Of a stretch of 64,000 nt of DNA, positions 53,290 through 61,425 are shown piece by piece; the stretch's first letter is position 1, and every line of letters starts with the position of its first letter. The notes beneath the pieces are model-generated. The model was given only the letters and a program-made list of their open reading frames with translations. It did not search any database and was not told the origin of the DNA. The position numbers and the translations under genes are program-made. Source of the stretch: Clostridia bacterium (GTDB taxonomy: Bacteria > Bacillota > Clostridia > Christensenellales > Borkfalkiaceae); contig JAJQAK010000167.1 in assembly GCA_021203845.1 (NCBI GenBank), positions 24,826 through 88,825 on the forward strand. Direction: 5' to 3'.

Positions 53290-53688
53290 ATGATGATAAC
53301 GACCAAGGGCAGGAACGCCCTGAACGTGATGATAGATCTCGCCCAGCACCGCGAGGACGGATATGTGTCCGTCGCGGATCTTTCCGCGAGGATATTGGAG
53401 TCTCAGAAGTATCTTGAGGCCGCCATGGCGTCGCTTATGTCGGCGGGACTCGTCGTGTCCCTTCGCGGGAAAAGCGGCGGATATATGCTCGCGAGAGGCC
53501 CGGAAGATATAAATGTCGCGGAGATACTGCAGTGTTCGGAAACCACGATAGCCCCCGTGTCGTGCCTCTATGCGGAAAATCCATGCGAACGAGCCGACAT
53601 ATGTCTTTCGCTGCCCCTCTGGAAGGAGCTTGACGACGTTATAATGACTTTTTTGAGTAATAAGACTTTGGCTGAATTGTTAAAATAG
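53290..53688 (+). CDS. Rrf2-family regulator with IscR-like cysteines
   Basis: 132 residues. The winged helix has GRNALNVMIDLAQH, then LSARILESQKYLEAAMASLMSAGLV and the RGKSGGYMLAR wing. Cys at 92, 99 and 105 (SCLYAENPCERADIC) nearly match the spacing of the three cluster ligands in IscR, so it may bind an Fe-S cluster. It follows nadA by seven bases, probably in the same operon. Confidence 0.88.
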   Translation: MMITTKGRNALNVMIDLAQHREDGYVSVADLSARILESQKYLEAAMASLMSAGLVVSLRGKSGGYMLARGPEDINVAEILQCSETTIAPVSCLYAENPCERADICLSLPLWKELDDVIMTFLSNKTLAELLK

Positions 53689-53728
53689 GTAGACATATAC
53701 TGCCGTGATGTTTTCTGTAATATCGTGA

Positions 53729-53761
53729 AAAGCCCTCCTGAATCGGAAGGCCCTTTGTTTT
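53729..53761 (+). terminator. Possible terminator
   Basis: An imperfect hairpin (AAAAGCCCTCC with GGAAGGCCCTTT) followed by TTTGTTTTT, between the convergent rrf2 and yafQ genes. The stem has a bulge and a mismatch. Confidence 0.4.
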
Positions 53762-53779
53762 TGATGGAGTAATTTTTAC

Positions 53780-54055
53780 TTAGAATCCTAAATCCGAGTG
53801 GGTTCCTGTTTCCGCCAAAGTAAGAATGAGCAAGTCTCCTTCCACGCAGTAAACAAGAAGCCAATCAGGTCTGACGTGGCATTCACGATATCCGATTCGA
53901 TTACCGGTTAGCGCATGGTCGTGGTACTTTTCGGGAAGAGATTCTTCCTTTTGAAGTATATCTATGACGTCAATCATGAGTTGTAAATCATATCCGCGTT
54001 TTTTGATGCGCTTTACGTCTTTCTTAAATTTAGTCGTCGGAATCGCTTTCAACAT
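53780..54055 (-). CDS. yafQ: YafQ-type mRNA interferase toxin
   Basis: 91 residues from ATG 54055; GTG 54070 is possible and has AAGGA upstream. TTKFKKDVKRIKKRGYDL start and the C-terminal TGTHSDLGF with the His used in catalysis by YafQ. It overlaps the antitoxin gene. Cleaves mRNA on the ribosome in E. coli. Confidence 0.9.
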   Translation of the reverse strand: MLKAIPTTKFKKDVKRIKKRGYDLQLMIDVIDILQKEESLPEKYHDHALTGNRIGYRECHVRPDWLLVYCVEGDLLILTLAETGTHSDLGF

Positions 54056-54329
54056 CGGCAAGTATCTCACTTATAAGTTCCTTACCGGAAGTGTACTGTT
54101 TATAATTTTCTGGATGTGCTTTAATGTCTTGAACTTCGTTCATCATTTCGATTTCTTCAGCGTTGGGTTTGTCTCGAACAACCGGGAAAGGTAATCCCTG
54201 TACACGAAGAGATTGTTTGATGAAAAGGGTTACTGCCGTCGTTAAGTCCAACCCGAGGTCAGAAAACAGTTCCTGGCCTTCTTTTTTTAGAGTTGGATCC
54301 AAACTTATGTTTGTACTTATTTTAGACAT
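54030..54329 (-). CDS. dinJ: DinJ/RelB-family antitoxin
   Basis: 99 residues: TNISLDPTLKKEGQELFSDLG and TTAVTLFIKQSLRVQGLPFPV are the DinJ ribbon-helix-helix part. The antitoxin comes first and overlaps the toxin gene. Confidence 0.9.
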   Translation of the reverse strand: MSKISTNISLDPTLKKEGQELFSDLGLDLTTAVTLFIKQSLRVQGLPFPVVRDKPNAEEIEMMNEVQDIKAHPENYKQYTSGKELISEILADVESDSDD

Positions 54330-54362
54330 TGTTCTTTACCTCATTAAGAAGTTTGTATGTAA

Positions 54363-54391
54363 ATTGTAGTCCGTTATATGCTTATTGTCAA
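54363..54391 (-). promoter_or_regulatory. Promoter of dinJ-yafQ
   Basis: Minus strand TTGACA (54386-54391), 17-bp spacer, TACAAT (54363-54368). Confidence 0.8.
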
Positions 54392-54504
54392 CATGAAATG
54401 TGTATATTTAGCGTAAATTTACAATTTAAGAAGCATTATCCTTGAACTTTTTGTCATATACTGATTTTGTGGATTCTTATTACATGAAGCATATGATACA
54501 TGTG

Positions 54505-54534
54505 TTGACATTTTTTTTGTTTTTTGAGTATAAT
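54505..54534 (+). promoter_or_regulatory. Promoter of ttcA-metY
   Basis: TTGACA at 54505-54510, 18-bp T-rich spacer, TATAAT at 54529-54534. Confidence 0.8.
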
Positions 54535-54555
54535 TCACCTGTTAAGGACAGAAAA

Positions 54556-55434
54556 ATGGCAAGACAGCTTTCCGATACCGCTCTCATCGAGCAGTCGATC
54601 GTAAAAAAATTCCGAGCGGACCTTTACTCAAAGTTTTTGAAGGCCGTGGAAGATTACAGCCTGGTGTCGCCCGGCGACAAAATAGCCGTCTGTATTTCGG
54701 GAGGAAAGGATTCTTTCCTCCTTGCGAAGCTTATGCAGGAGCTGCAGAGACACGGAGACTACGCGGGCACCTTCGAGTTGGAATTTGTCGTCATGAACCC
54801 CGGTTACAACGAGGCGAACAGTAAGAAGATAGAGGAAAACGCCGAAAAGCTCGGTATTCCCATCAAGGTTTTCGACTCGGACATCTTCAGGGTGTCATAT
54901 AATCTGGACAACCAGCACCCGTGTTATCTCTGCGCCCGAATGCGGAGGGGCTTTCTGTATGCCAGGGCGGAAGAGCTCGGATGCAACAAGATAGCGCTCG
55001 GTCACCACAAGGACGACGTCATAGAGACGACGCTCATAGGGATGTTTTTCGGCGGGCAGATTCAGGGTATGATGCCCAAGGTAAAGAGCACCAATTTCGA
55101 AGGCATGGAGCTTATCCGTCCGATGTATTGTATTTCGGAGCGGGATATTTTAGGGTGGGTAAACTTTAACGGGCTGCAGTTCATCAACTGTGCCTGCAAG
55201 TTCACGGAGGAAGTGAGAGGGGGAGCAAACTCGGCGAGAAAGGACGTCAAGAACATCATAAGGGAGCTTAGAACCCGGAACCCCGACGTGGACGACAGTA
55301 TTTTCAAAAGCATTCACAACGTGGATCTCGACACGCTGCCGTCTTTCAAGTTCAGAGACATGAGTTTTTCCTTCGGGGAAAAGTACGACGACGAACTCAT
55401 AATAGACAGAAAACCGAAAAACGAAAAGGAATAA
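54556..55434 (+). CDS. ttcA: TtcA-family tRNA 2-thiolation enzyme
   Basis: 292 residues from ATG 54556 (AAGGA upstream; an in-frame opening reaches back across the promoter and is rejected). PP-loop ISGGKDSFLLA near 51-61, HPCYLCARMRRG and GHHKDDVIETT. Family members thiolate C32 of tRNA; the exact base in this organism is not certain. Confidence 0.88.
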   Translation: MARQLSDTALIEQSIVKKFRADLYSKFLKAVEDYSLVSPGDKIAVCISGGKDSFLLAKLMQELQRHGDYAGTFELEFVVMNPGYNEANSKKIEENAEKLGIPIKVFDSDIFRVSYNLDNQHPCYLCARMRRGFLYARAEELGCNKIALGHHKDDVIETTLIGMFFGGQIQGMMPKVKSTNFEGMELIRPMYCISERDILGWVNFNGLQFINCACKFTEEVRGGANSARKDVKNIIRELRTRNPDVDDSIFKSIHNVDLDTLPSFKFRDMSFSFGEKYDDELIIDRKPKNEKE

Positions 55435-55439
55435 AAATC

Positions 55440-56723
55440 ATGAACAACAAATACAGAATAGAGACTTTGGCCATACACGCGGGCCAGGAAGAGCCGGACA
55501 AGGCCTTCGGCGCGAGAGCCGTGCCCATCTACATGACGACCTCCTACGTCTTTGAAGACTGCGGGCAGGCAGCGGCGCGTTTCGCTCTGGAAGAGGAGGG
55601 AAACATCTACACGAGACTGACGAACCCCACGACCTCGGCGTTCGAGGCGAGGGTTGCCGCTTTGGAGGGAGGCGCAGACGCCATAGCCCTCGCGAGTGGG
55701 GCGGCGGCCATCACCGCGGCCATACAGAACATCGTCAAGGCGGGGCAGCACATAGTCTCCGCGCCCAATCTCTACGGCGGGACATACAACCTCTTCGCGA
55801 GCACCCTTCCGGAACAGGGGATAACCACGACGTTCGTGGACCAGACGGACCCGCAGAGTTTCGCGAGGGCAATTCGTCCCGAGACGAGGCTCATCTACGC
55901 CGAGGTTCTCGGGAACCCCAACTCGGACCTTGTGGACCTTGAGGCGATAGCCAAAATCGCGCACGACAACGGGATAGTCTTCATGGTGGACTCCACATTC
56001 GCCACCCCGATTCTCATTCGTCCCATAGAGCACGGCGCGGACATAGTCGTGCATTCCGCCACGAAGTTCATGGGCGGGCACGGCGTCGCAATGGGTGGCG
56101 TGGTCGTTGACTCGGGGAAGTTCGACTGGAAAAATAGCGGGAAATATCCGCAGATAACCGAGCCCAACGATTCGTACCACGGCGTGGTGTTCGGAGACGC
56201 CCCGGTGAAGAGCGCATACGTCACGAAACTTAGGTGCACGATTCTTCGCGACGAGGGAGCGGTGCTGTCCCCCATGAACGCGTTCATGCTGCTGCAGGGG
56301 CTGGAAACCCTTCCCCTCCGCGTGGAAAGGCACACCGAGAACGCGCTTAAAGTCGTGGAATATCTTAAGAAGAACCCCAAGGTAGAGAAGGTGAACCACC
56401 CCTCGCTCGCGACGGGTCGCCAGGCGGAGCTCTACAAAAAATACCTGCCTCACGGCGGCGGGGCCATATTCACGATAGACCTCAAGGGCGGAAAGGAGAA
56501 GGCGGTGAAGTTCACCGAGAGCCTCAAGCTTTTCTCACTTCTCGCGAACGTCGCGGACGTGAAGTCGCTGGTAATCCATCCGGCGTCCACGACCCACGCT
56601 CAGCTCGATGAGGAGGGACTCAAGGCCTGCGGCATATCGCCGTCCACAGTGAGACTTTCCGTAGGGTGCGAAAACATTGAGGACATCCTGGAGGATCTGG
56701 AACAGGCTTTCGCGAAGATCTGA
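55440..56723 (+). CDS. metY: O-acetylhomoserine sulfhydrylase
   Basis: 427 residues, five bases after ttcA. IETLAIHAGQEEPD start, YTRLTNPT, the PLP lysine in HSATKFMGGHG near 206-216, and a length of about 430, which favours MetY over the shorter MetB/MetC. Makes homocysteine from O-acetylhomoserine and sulfide. A cysteine synthase lies at 60286. Confidence 0.93.
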   Translation: MNNKYRIETLAIHAGQEEPDKAFGARAVPIYMTTSYVFEDCGQAAARFALEEEGNIYTRLTNPTTSAFEARVAALEGGADAIALASGAAAITAAIQNIVKAGQHIVSAPNLYGGTYNLFASTLPEQGITTTFVDQTDPQSFARAIRPETRLIYAEVLGNPNSDLVDLEAIAKIAHDNGIVFMVDSTFATPILIRPIEHGADIVVHSATKFMGGHGVAMGGVVVDSGKFDWKNSGKYPQITEPNDSYHGVVFGDAPVKSAYVTKLRCTILRDEGAVLSPMNAFMLLQGLETLPLRVERHTENALKVVEYLKKNPKVEKVNHPSLATGRQAELYKKYLPHGGGAIFTIDLKGGKEKAVKFTESLKLFSLLANVADVKSLVIHPASTTHAQLDEEGLKACGISPSTVRLSVGCENIEDILEDLEQAFAKI

Positions 56724-56746
56724 CACGAAACGCGATAATTTTTATG

Positions 56747-56773
56747 ACCCGCGGCACGTCCCGCGGGTTTTTT
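56747..56773 (+). terminator. Terminator after metY
   Basis: ACCCGCGG, six-base loop, CCGCGGGT, then TTTTT. Confidence 0.88.
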
Positions 56774-56837
56774 AGGCGCAAATTTCGTCGCCGGACGCGG
56801 AAAACGCCGAAATCAGGAAATCGGCGCGAAATTTTGT

Positions 56838-56866
56838 TTGCCTATGTAAATGTATTATGGTAAAAT
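56838..56866 (+). promoter_or_regulatory. Promoter of rpsB-tsf
   Basis: TTGCCT at 56838-56843, 17-bp spacer, TAAAAT at 56861-56866. About 115 bases of leader follow before rpsB; S2 autoregulates such leaders elsewhere. Confidence 0.65.
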
Positions 56867-56986
56867 TTTTTTTGCTGTAAAAATTCACACCCGCGGGGCG
56901 GGCGTTCCGTGGCGGCAAAATCTTCACGTGCCGTCGTAAGCGCCTTAAAAACCGTGGCCTGCGGGGAGGTTAACGGAGGAATTGAA

Positions 56987-57829
56987 ATGGCGGTTATCAC
57001 AATGAAGCAGTTGCTCGAAGCCGGCGTCCACTTCGGTCATCAGACGAGGAAGTGGAATCCCAAGATGGCGAAGTACATCTACGCTTCGAGGAACGACATT
57101 CACATCATCGATTTGCAGATTACGGTGGCCAAAGTCGAGGAGGCCTACAAGTTCGTGGTGGAGACCGTGAAGGAAGGCAAGTCGGTACTTTTCGTCGGGA
57201 CCAAGAAACAGGCCCAGGAAGCCGTGAAGGAAGAGGCCGGGCGCTGCGGGATGTTCTACGTGAACGCAAGATGGCTCGGCGGCATGCTCACGAACTTCAA
57301 GACCATCCGCACGAGGGTCGAGCACATGGAGAAACTCGAGAGGATGGAGACGAGCGGGGAACTCGACCTTCTCCCCAAGAAGGAAGTCGCGAAAATCAAG
57401 AAAGAGCTCGCGAAACTCCAGACCAATCTGGAAGGCATACGCAACATGACGAAACTTCCCGGGGTCGTCTACATCGTGGACCCTCACGGAGAGGACATAG
57501 CAGTTGCGGAAGCGCGCAAGCTCGGCATTCCCATCGTGGCGATAACGGACACGAACTGCGACCCTGATCTCATCGACTACGTCATTCCCGGAAACGACGA
57601 CGCAATTCGTGCTATAAAGCTCATATCTTCGACGATAGCGAGCGCTGTGATAGAGGCTAACCAGGGCGAGGCGTACTCCGTGCCCGAGGAAAGCGAGGCG
57701 ACGAGTGCAGGCGCGGCCGAGGAGGCTCCCGAGGAAGAGGTCAAAGAAAAGGCCGTTCCCGAGGCTGAGACGAAAGATGCGCTCGCCACAGAGGAAGAGA
57801 CCGCTGGGGAAACGAAAGAAGAAGAGTGA
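56987..57829 (+). CDS. rpsB: 30S ribosomal protein S2 with acidic C-terminal tail
   Basis: 280 residues from ATG 56987 (CGGAGGA upstream; a longer in-frame opening covers leader). [22 protein letters not shown] and [26 protein letters not shown] are S2. About 45 residues of Glu/Ala-rich tail extend the normal end. Confidence 0.96.
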   Translation: MAVITMKQLLEAGVHFGHQTRKWNPKMAKYIYASRNDIHIIDLQITVAKVEEAYKFVVETVKEGKSVLFVGTKKQAQEAVKEEAGRCGMFYVNARWLGGMLTNFKTIRTRVEHMEKLERMETSGELDLLPKKEVAKIKKELAKLQTNLEGIRNMTKLPGVVYIVDPHGEDIAVAEARKLGIPIVAITDTNCDPDLIDYVIPGNDDAIRAIKLISSTIASAVIEANQGEAYSVPEESEATSAGAAEEAPEEEVKEKAVPEAETKDALATEEETAGETKEEE

Positions 57830-57841
57830 GGATACGGTAAA

Positions 57842-58738
57842 ATGGCAGAAGTTACTGGAAAGATGGTTATGGATCTCCGTCAGCAGAGCGGGGCGGGAAT
57901 AATGGACTGCAAGAAGGCCCTCGTGGACGCCGACGGCGACATGGAGAAAGCCTCCGAGCTTTTGAGAGAGCGCGGGATAGTCAAGGCGGTCAAGAAAGAA
58001 TCGAGAATCGCGGCCGAGGGCGCGATAGGCGCGTACGTGGAAGGCGGCGTCGGCGTGCTCGTCGAGGTCAACTGCGAGACCGACTTCGTCGCGAGAACCG
58101 ACAAGTTTCTCGCTGCCGTGAACACGATAGCGAAGACAATAGCATCCGCGAAGCCCGCGGACGTCGACGCGCTTTTAGAGTGCACGCTCGAAGGCGACAC
58201 CGTCAAAAATTATCTCACGAACCAGACGGCCGTGATAGGGGAGAAAATCTCCGTCCGCAGGTTCGCCGTGTACGAGACGGCGGGCAAAATCGAGACGTAC
58301 ATCCACATGCTCGGGAAAGTCGGCGTCATGGTCGAAGCAAGCCCCTTCACGGAAGGGGAGGAGACGCTCCACGACGTTGCCCTTCAGATAGCGGCCGCGA
58401 AGCCCTCCTACGTGAACAAGTCCGAGGTCACGCAGGACGTCCTCGACAAGGAGAAGGAGATAATGGTCGCCCAGATGCAGAACGACGAAAAATACGCCAA
58501 CAAGCCCGCGGAGGTTCTCGAAAAAATAGTCATGGGCAAGATGGGCAAGTTTTATTCGGACAACTGCCTTCTCAACCAGGCGTTCGTAAAGGACGATTCA
58601 CAGACCGTCGAGCAGGTTATAGGAAAGAAGTTCACCGTGGCAAGATTTGTTCGCTGGGAGACGGGTGAAGGACTCGAGAAGAAGACCAACGACCTCAACG
58701 CGGACATCGCCGAGCAGGTCGCCAACATGAAGAAGTGA
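57842..58738 (+). CDS. tsf: Elongation factor Ts
   Basis: 298 residues. LRQQSGAGIMDCKKAL start and the NCETDFVAR motif near 76-84. Exchanges GDP on EF-Tu. Confidence 0.97.
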   Translation: MAEVTGKMVMDLRQQSGAGIMDCKKALVDADGDMEKASELLRERGIVKAVKKESRIAAEGAIGAYVEGGVGVLVEVNCETDFVARTDKFLAAVNTIAKTIASAKPADVDALLECTLEGDTVKNYLTNQTAVIGEKISVRRFAVYETAGKIETYIHMLGKVGVMVEASPFTEGEETLHDVALQIAAAKPSYVNKSEVTQDVLDKEKEIMVAQMQNDEKYANKPAEVLEKIVMGKMGKFYSDNCLLNQAFVKDDSQTVEQVIGKKFTVARFVRWETGEGLEKKTNDLNADIAEQVANMKK

Positions 58739-58749
58739 CAGGGTGAAAT

Positions 58750-59196
58750 ATGAAATACACGTTAAAGGCGATAAACGCCGAGGAGCTCAGCTTCAAAATC
58801 AACAACGTGAGGATCGAGAACGGCGGAAGGATAGAGCTTAACCCCGTGTTCGGTCGTCAGCTGCGCAAGGCCAACAACGACCCCAAGATGAATTTCATAT
58901 GCCTCTCCGTGAAGATAGAGGGGACGGAGTCAGACCCCAAGCCCTTCAACGTGAACGTGTCCATCGTGGGCATATTCGAGGCGGAATACGAGACGAAGGA
59001 GGAGGAAAAACAGTTCCTCGTCCAGGGCACGAGCATAATGTACCCGTATCTCCGTTCGGCCGTGACAAACCTCACGTCGAACACGGGGATGCCCCCCATA
59101 AATCTTCCCGTGATATCCGGACCCATATTCCCGGAAGACAGGGAGGTCTACGGGATAAGCGACGCGCCCGCACCGGGCAACCCGAACCTCAACTGA
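58750..59196 (+). CDS. SecB-like chaperone fold protein
   Basis: 148 residues. Segments in SecB order: FKINNVRI, ELNPVFGRQLRKAN, then PFNVNVSIVGIFEAEYE, FLVQGTSIMYPYLRSAVTNLTSNTGMPPINLPVI and a short Pro-rich tail. The YPYLRS and G-x-P-P-I-x-L-P pattern matches SecB proteins. Classical SecB is a proteobacterial export chaperone; single SecB-like proteins in Gram-positives are less studied, and some accompany toxin-antitoxin pairs. Here it follows tsf by 11 bases and shares its terminator, so a role near translation or export is the inference. Confidence 0.75.
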   Translation: MKYTLKAINAEELSFKINNVRIENGGRIELNPVFGRQLRKANNDPKMNFICLSVKIEGTESDPKPFNVNVSIVGIFEAEYETKEEEKQFLVQGTSIMYPYLRSAVTNLTSNTGMPPINLPVISGPIFPEDREVYGISDAPAPGNPNLN

Positions 59197-59203
59197 AACC
59201 AAT

Positions 59204-59229
59204 GCCCCGTGTAAAGTCGCGGGGCTTTT
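59204..59229 (+). terminator. Terminator of rpsB-tsf-secB-like
   Basis: GCCCCG pairs with CGGGGC around a ten-base loop, followed by TTTT. Confidence 0.8.
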
Positions 59230-59275
59230 GATTTGCCGGGATTTCCGCCCCCCCCGCAAAACTTTTTTTTTGCTA

Positions 59276-59304
59276 TTGCAAAGAGCAGAAATCCGTGCTA
59301 TAAT
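59276..59304 (+). promoter_or_regulatory. Promoter of eda
   Basis: TTGCAA at 59276-59281, 17-bp spacer, TATAAT at 59299-59304. Confidence 0.75.
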
Positions 59305-59336
59305 TTTTTCAGAAAATCAAAAAACGGAGGCTAAAA

Positions 59337-59957
59337 ATGGCTCACGAAGAAATGATTGAAAAAATCAAACAAATGAAGGTGGTGCCCGTGGTGGTTCTCA
59401 ACTCCATCGACGAGACAATCCCCAAAATGACGGCACTCGTAAAGGGCGGACTTCCCTGCGCCGAGATTACGTTCAGGACGGCTTGCGCCGCGGACGCCAT
59501 CAAGCTCACGGTGGAGAAATTCCCCGAAATGCTCGTCGGCGCCGGAACGGTCATCAACAGGGAGCAGTGTGAGAAGGCAATCGCAGTCGGCTCCAAGTTC
59601 ATAGTGTCCCCGGGATTCTCGGAAGAGGTCGCAGACTGCTGCGAGGAACACGACATGCTGTATCTCCCCGGCATCATAACGCCCACCGAGATAATGGCAG
59701 CCGTCGCCAAGGGACTCACGACTCTCAAGTTCTTCCCCGCTTCAAACTTCGGGGGACTCGAGACCATCAAGGCGCTTTGCGCTGTGTTCCCGTTCCTTCA
59801 CATCATGCCCACCGGCGGGATTTCCGACAAGAACATCCTCGACTATCTCGCATACGACAAGATCATCGCGTGTGGCGGAAGCTGGATGATGAAGGGCACT
59901 CCCGATGAAATCGAGGCCATGACCAAGAAGGCCGTAGCACTTGTGAACGGCAAATAA
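59337..59957 (+). CDS. eda: KDPG/KHG aldolase
   Basis: 206 residues. GLPCAEITFRTACA with the Glu near 45, GAGTVIN, SPGF, and LKFFPASNFGG with the Schiff-base Lys near 132, then PTGGIS. Splits 2-keto-3-deoxy-6-phosphogluconate into pyruvate and G3P. It is alone, without kdgK or edd nearby, which suggests sugar acid catabolism with genes elsewhere. Confidence 0.94.
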   Translation: MAHEEMIEKIKQMKVVPVVVLNSIDETIPKMTALVKGGLPCAEITFRTACAADAIKLTVEKFPEMLVGAGTVINREQCEKAIAVGSKFIVSPGFSEEVADCCEEHDMLYLPGIITPTEIMAAVAKGLTTLKFFPASNFGGLETIKALCAVFPFLHIMPTGGISDKNILDYLAYDKIIACGGSWMMKGTPDEIEAMTKKAVALVNGK

Positions 59958-59976
59958 AACATAAAAACACGTGCGG

Positions 59977-60002
59977 CGGAGGCGGGAAACCGTCTCCGTT
60001 TT
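59977..60002 (+). terminator. Terminator after eda
   Basis: CGGAGGCGG, loop GAAA, CCGTCTCCG (one G-T pair), then TTTT. Confidence 0.8.
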
Positions 60003-60016
60003 GTCGGGAGGACGAG

Positions 60017-60226
60017 ATGAGCGGAATTTTGATATCCGAGACGACGCGTGAGGAACGCGAGAAACTTATATCGGAGAGCCTCGGCTGCGGGGCGGGGAAC
60101 TGCGAGTTCTGCTCGTCGTGCGCTCTCGGGGCGGGGAATCCCTTCGACATGTACCAGGACTACATCGACGGAAAGAAGGAGATTGCCGAGATAAACGCGG
60201 AATACAGAGCGGGCTATCTCAGATGA
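60017..60226 (+). CDS. Small Cys-rich protein of unknown function
   Basis: 69 residues with the cluster CGAGNCEFCSSC (four Cys) near 24-35, suited to metal or cluster binding. GGGAGG upstream of the ATG. It lies after the eda terminator, so it needs read-through or its own weak promoter. Not recognised beyond this. Confidence 0.6.
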   Translation: MSGILISETTREEREKLISESLGCGAGNCEFCSSCALGAGNPFDMYQDYIDGKKEIAEINAEYRAGYLR

Positions 60227-60243
60227 AATGATGAATACGGAAA

Positions 60244-60269
60244 ACGGCGGGACCTAATGGCTCCGCCGT
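60244..60269 (-). terminator. Terminator of cysK
   Basis: ACGGCGG pairs with CCGCCGT; read on the minus strand it is followed by TTTTCC. Confidence 0.65.
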
Positions 60270-60285
60270 CTTTGCTACGCGATTT

Positions 60286-61215
60286 TTACGAGAAGAGGTC
60301 CGTTGAAAGGTACCTGTCGCCGAGGTCGGGAAGTAGAACGACGATGTTCTTTCCCTTATTCTCCGGCCTCGTCGCGAGCTTTTTCGCTGCGGCGAGAGCG
60401 GCACCCGAGGATATGCCCACGAGGAATCCCTCGCTTCTCGCGAAAAGTTTCCCCTCAGCGAAGGCGTCCTCGTTGGAGATCGCCAGAACTTCGTCGTATA
60501 CCGATGTGTCGAGCGTGTCGGGGACGAATCCCGCTCCTATTCCCTGTATTTTATGCGGTCCCGCGTGTCCCTCCGTCAGCACGGGCGACGCGGCGGGCTC
60601 CACCGCCACGACTTTGACATCGGGGTTCTTTTCCTTGAGGTATTTTCCCACGCCGGAGACCGTGCCGCCGGTGCCCACGCCCGCGACGAACACGTCCACA
60701 TTGCCGTCCGTCTGCTCCCAGATTTCCGGACCCGTGGTCATGTAATGCGCCTCGGGGTTGGCGGGGTTCTCGAACTGCCCCAAAATGACGGAGCCCTCGA
60801 TTTCATCTTTGAGCTCGTTCGCCTTTTCTATCGCACCCTTCATTCCTTTCGCGCCTTCGGTGAGCACGAGCTCCGCCCCGTAGGCTTTAAGAAGGTTTCT
60901 TCTTTCAACGCTCATGGTCTCGGGGAGGGTTAATATCACCCTGTATCCCTTTGCGGCCGCGATACAGGCAAGGCCGATCCCCGTGTTGCCGGAAGTGGGC
61001 TCTATTATCGTCGTCTCGGACTTGACGAGTCCCTTTTCCTCCGCATCTTTAATCATGTTCATTGCGATTCTGTCCTTCACGGAGCCCGCGGGGTTGAGCC
61101 CTTCGAGCTTTGCTAAGATGGTCGCGTCTTTCACCCCCGTCGCCTTGCCGTATCTTGCGGCTAAAAGCAGAGGGGTGTTGCCGATGAGATCCAAAACACT
61201 TTGAGCAATCTGCAT
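60286..61215 (-). CDS. cysK: Cysteine synthase (O-acetylserine sulfhydrylase)
   Basis: 309 residues from ATG 61215 (AAGGAGGG upstream; the longer in-frame opening covers the promoter). PLP lysine in [11 protein letters not shown] near 41-51, [25 protein letters not shown] and GAGFVPDTL. Makes cysteine from O-acetylserine and sulfide. Confidence 0.95.
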   Translation of the reverse strand: MQIAQSVLDLIGNTPLLLAARYGKATGVKDATILAKLEGLNPAGSVKDRIAMNMIKDAEEKGLVKSETTIIEPTSGNTGIGLACIAAAKGYRVILTLPETMSVERRNLLKAYGAELVLTEGAKGMKGAIEKANELKDEIEGSVILGQFENPANPEAHYMTTGPEIWEQTDGNVDVFVAGVGTGGTVSGVGKYLKEKNPDVKVVAVEPAASPVLTEGHAGPHKIQGIGAGFVPDTLDTSVYDEVLAISNEDAFAEGKLFARSEGFLVGISSGAALAAAKKLATRPENKGKNIVVLLPDLGDRYLSTDLFS

Positions 61216-61248
61216 TTGATGACCCTCCTTTTGATTTTTTATACGTTG

Positions 61249-61278
61249 ATTATACAAAAAGGCGTGGGGTTACGTCAA
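61249..61278 (-). promoter_or_regulatory. Promoter of cysK
   Basis: Minus strand TTGACG (61273-61278), 18-bp spacer, TATAAT (61249-61254). Confidence 0.65.
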
Positions 61279-61360
61279 CAAAAAGATATTCATCGGTTGA
61301 CGAATTGTGCATTATTTCTAACCGTATATAATCCATACGGGACAGATTGCCGCGCGTGCG

Positions 61361-61389
61361 TTGACATATTCCGGTTTTTAATTTATGAT
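61361..61389 (+). promoter_or_regulatory. Promoter of the GH3 gene
   Basis: TTGACA at 61361-61366, 17-bp spacer, TATGAT at 61384-61389. Confidence 0.75.
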
Positions 61390-61425
61390 TGTTTGCGTCG
61401 ATACGGACACGGAGAAGAATATATT

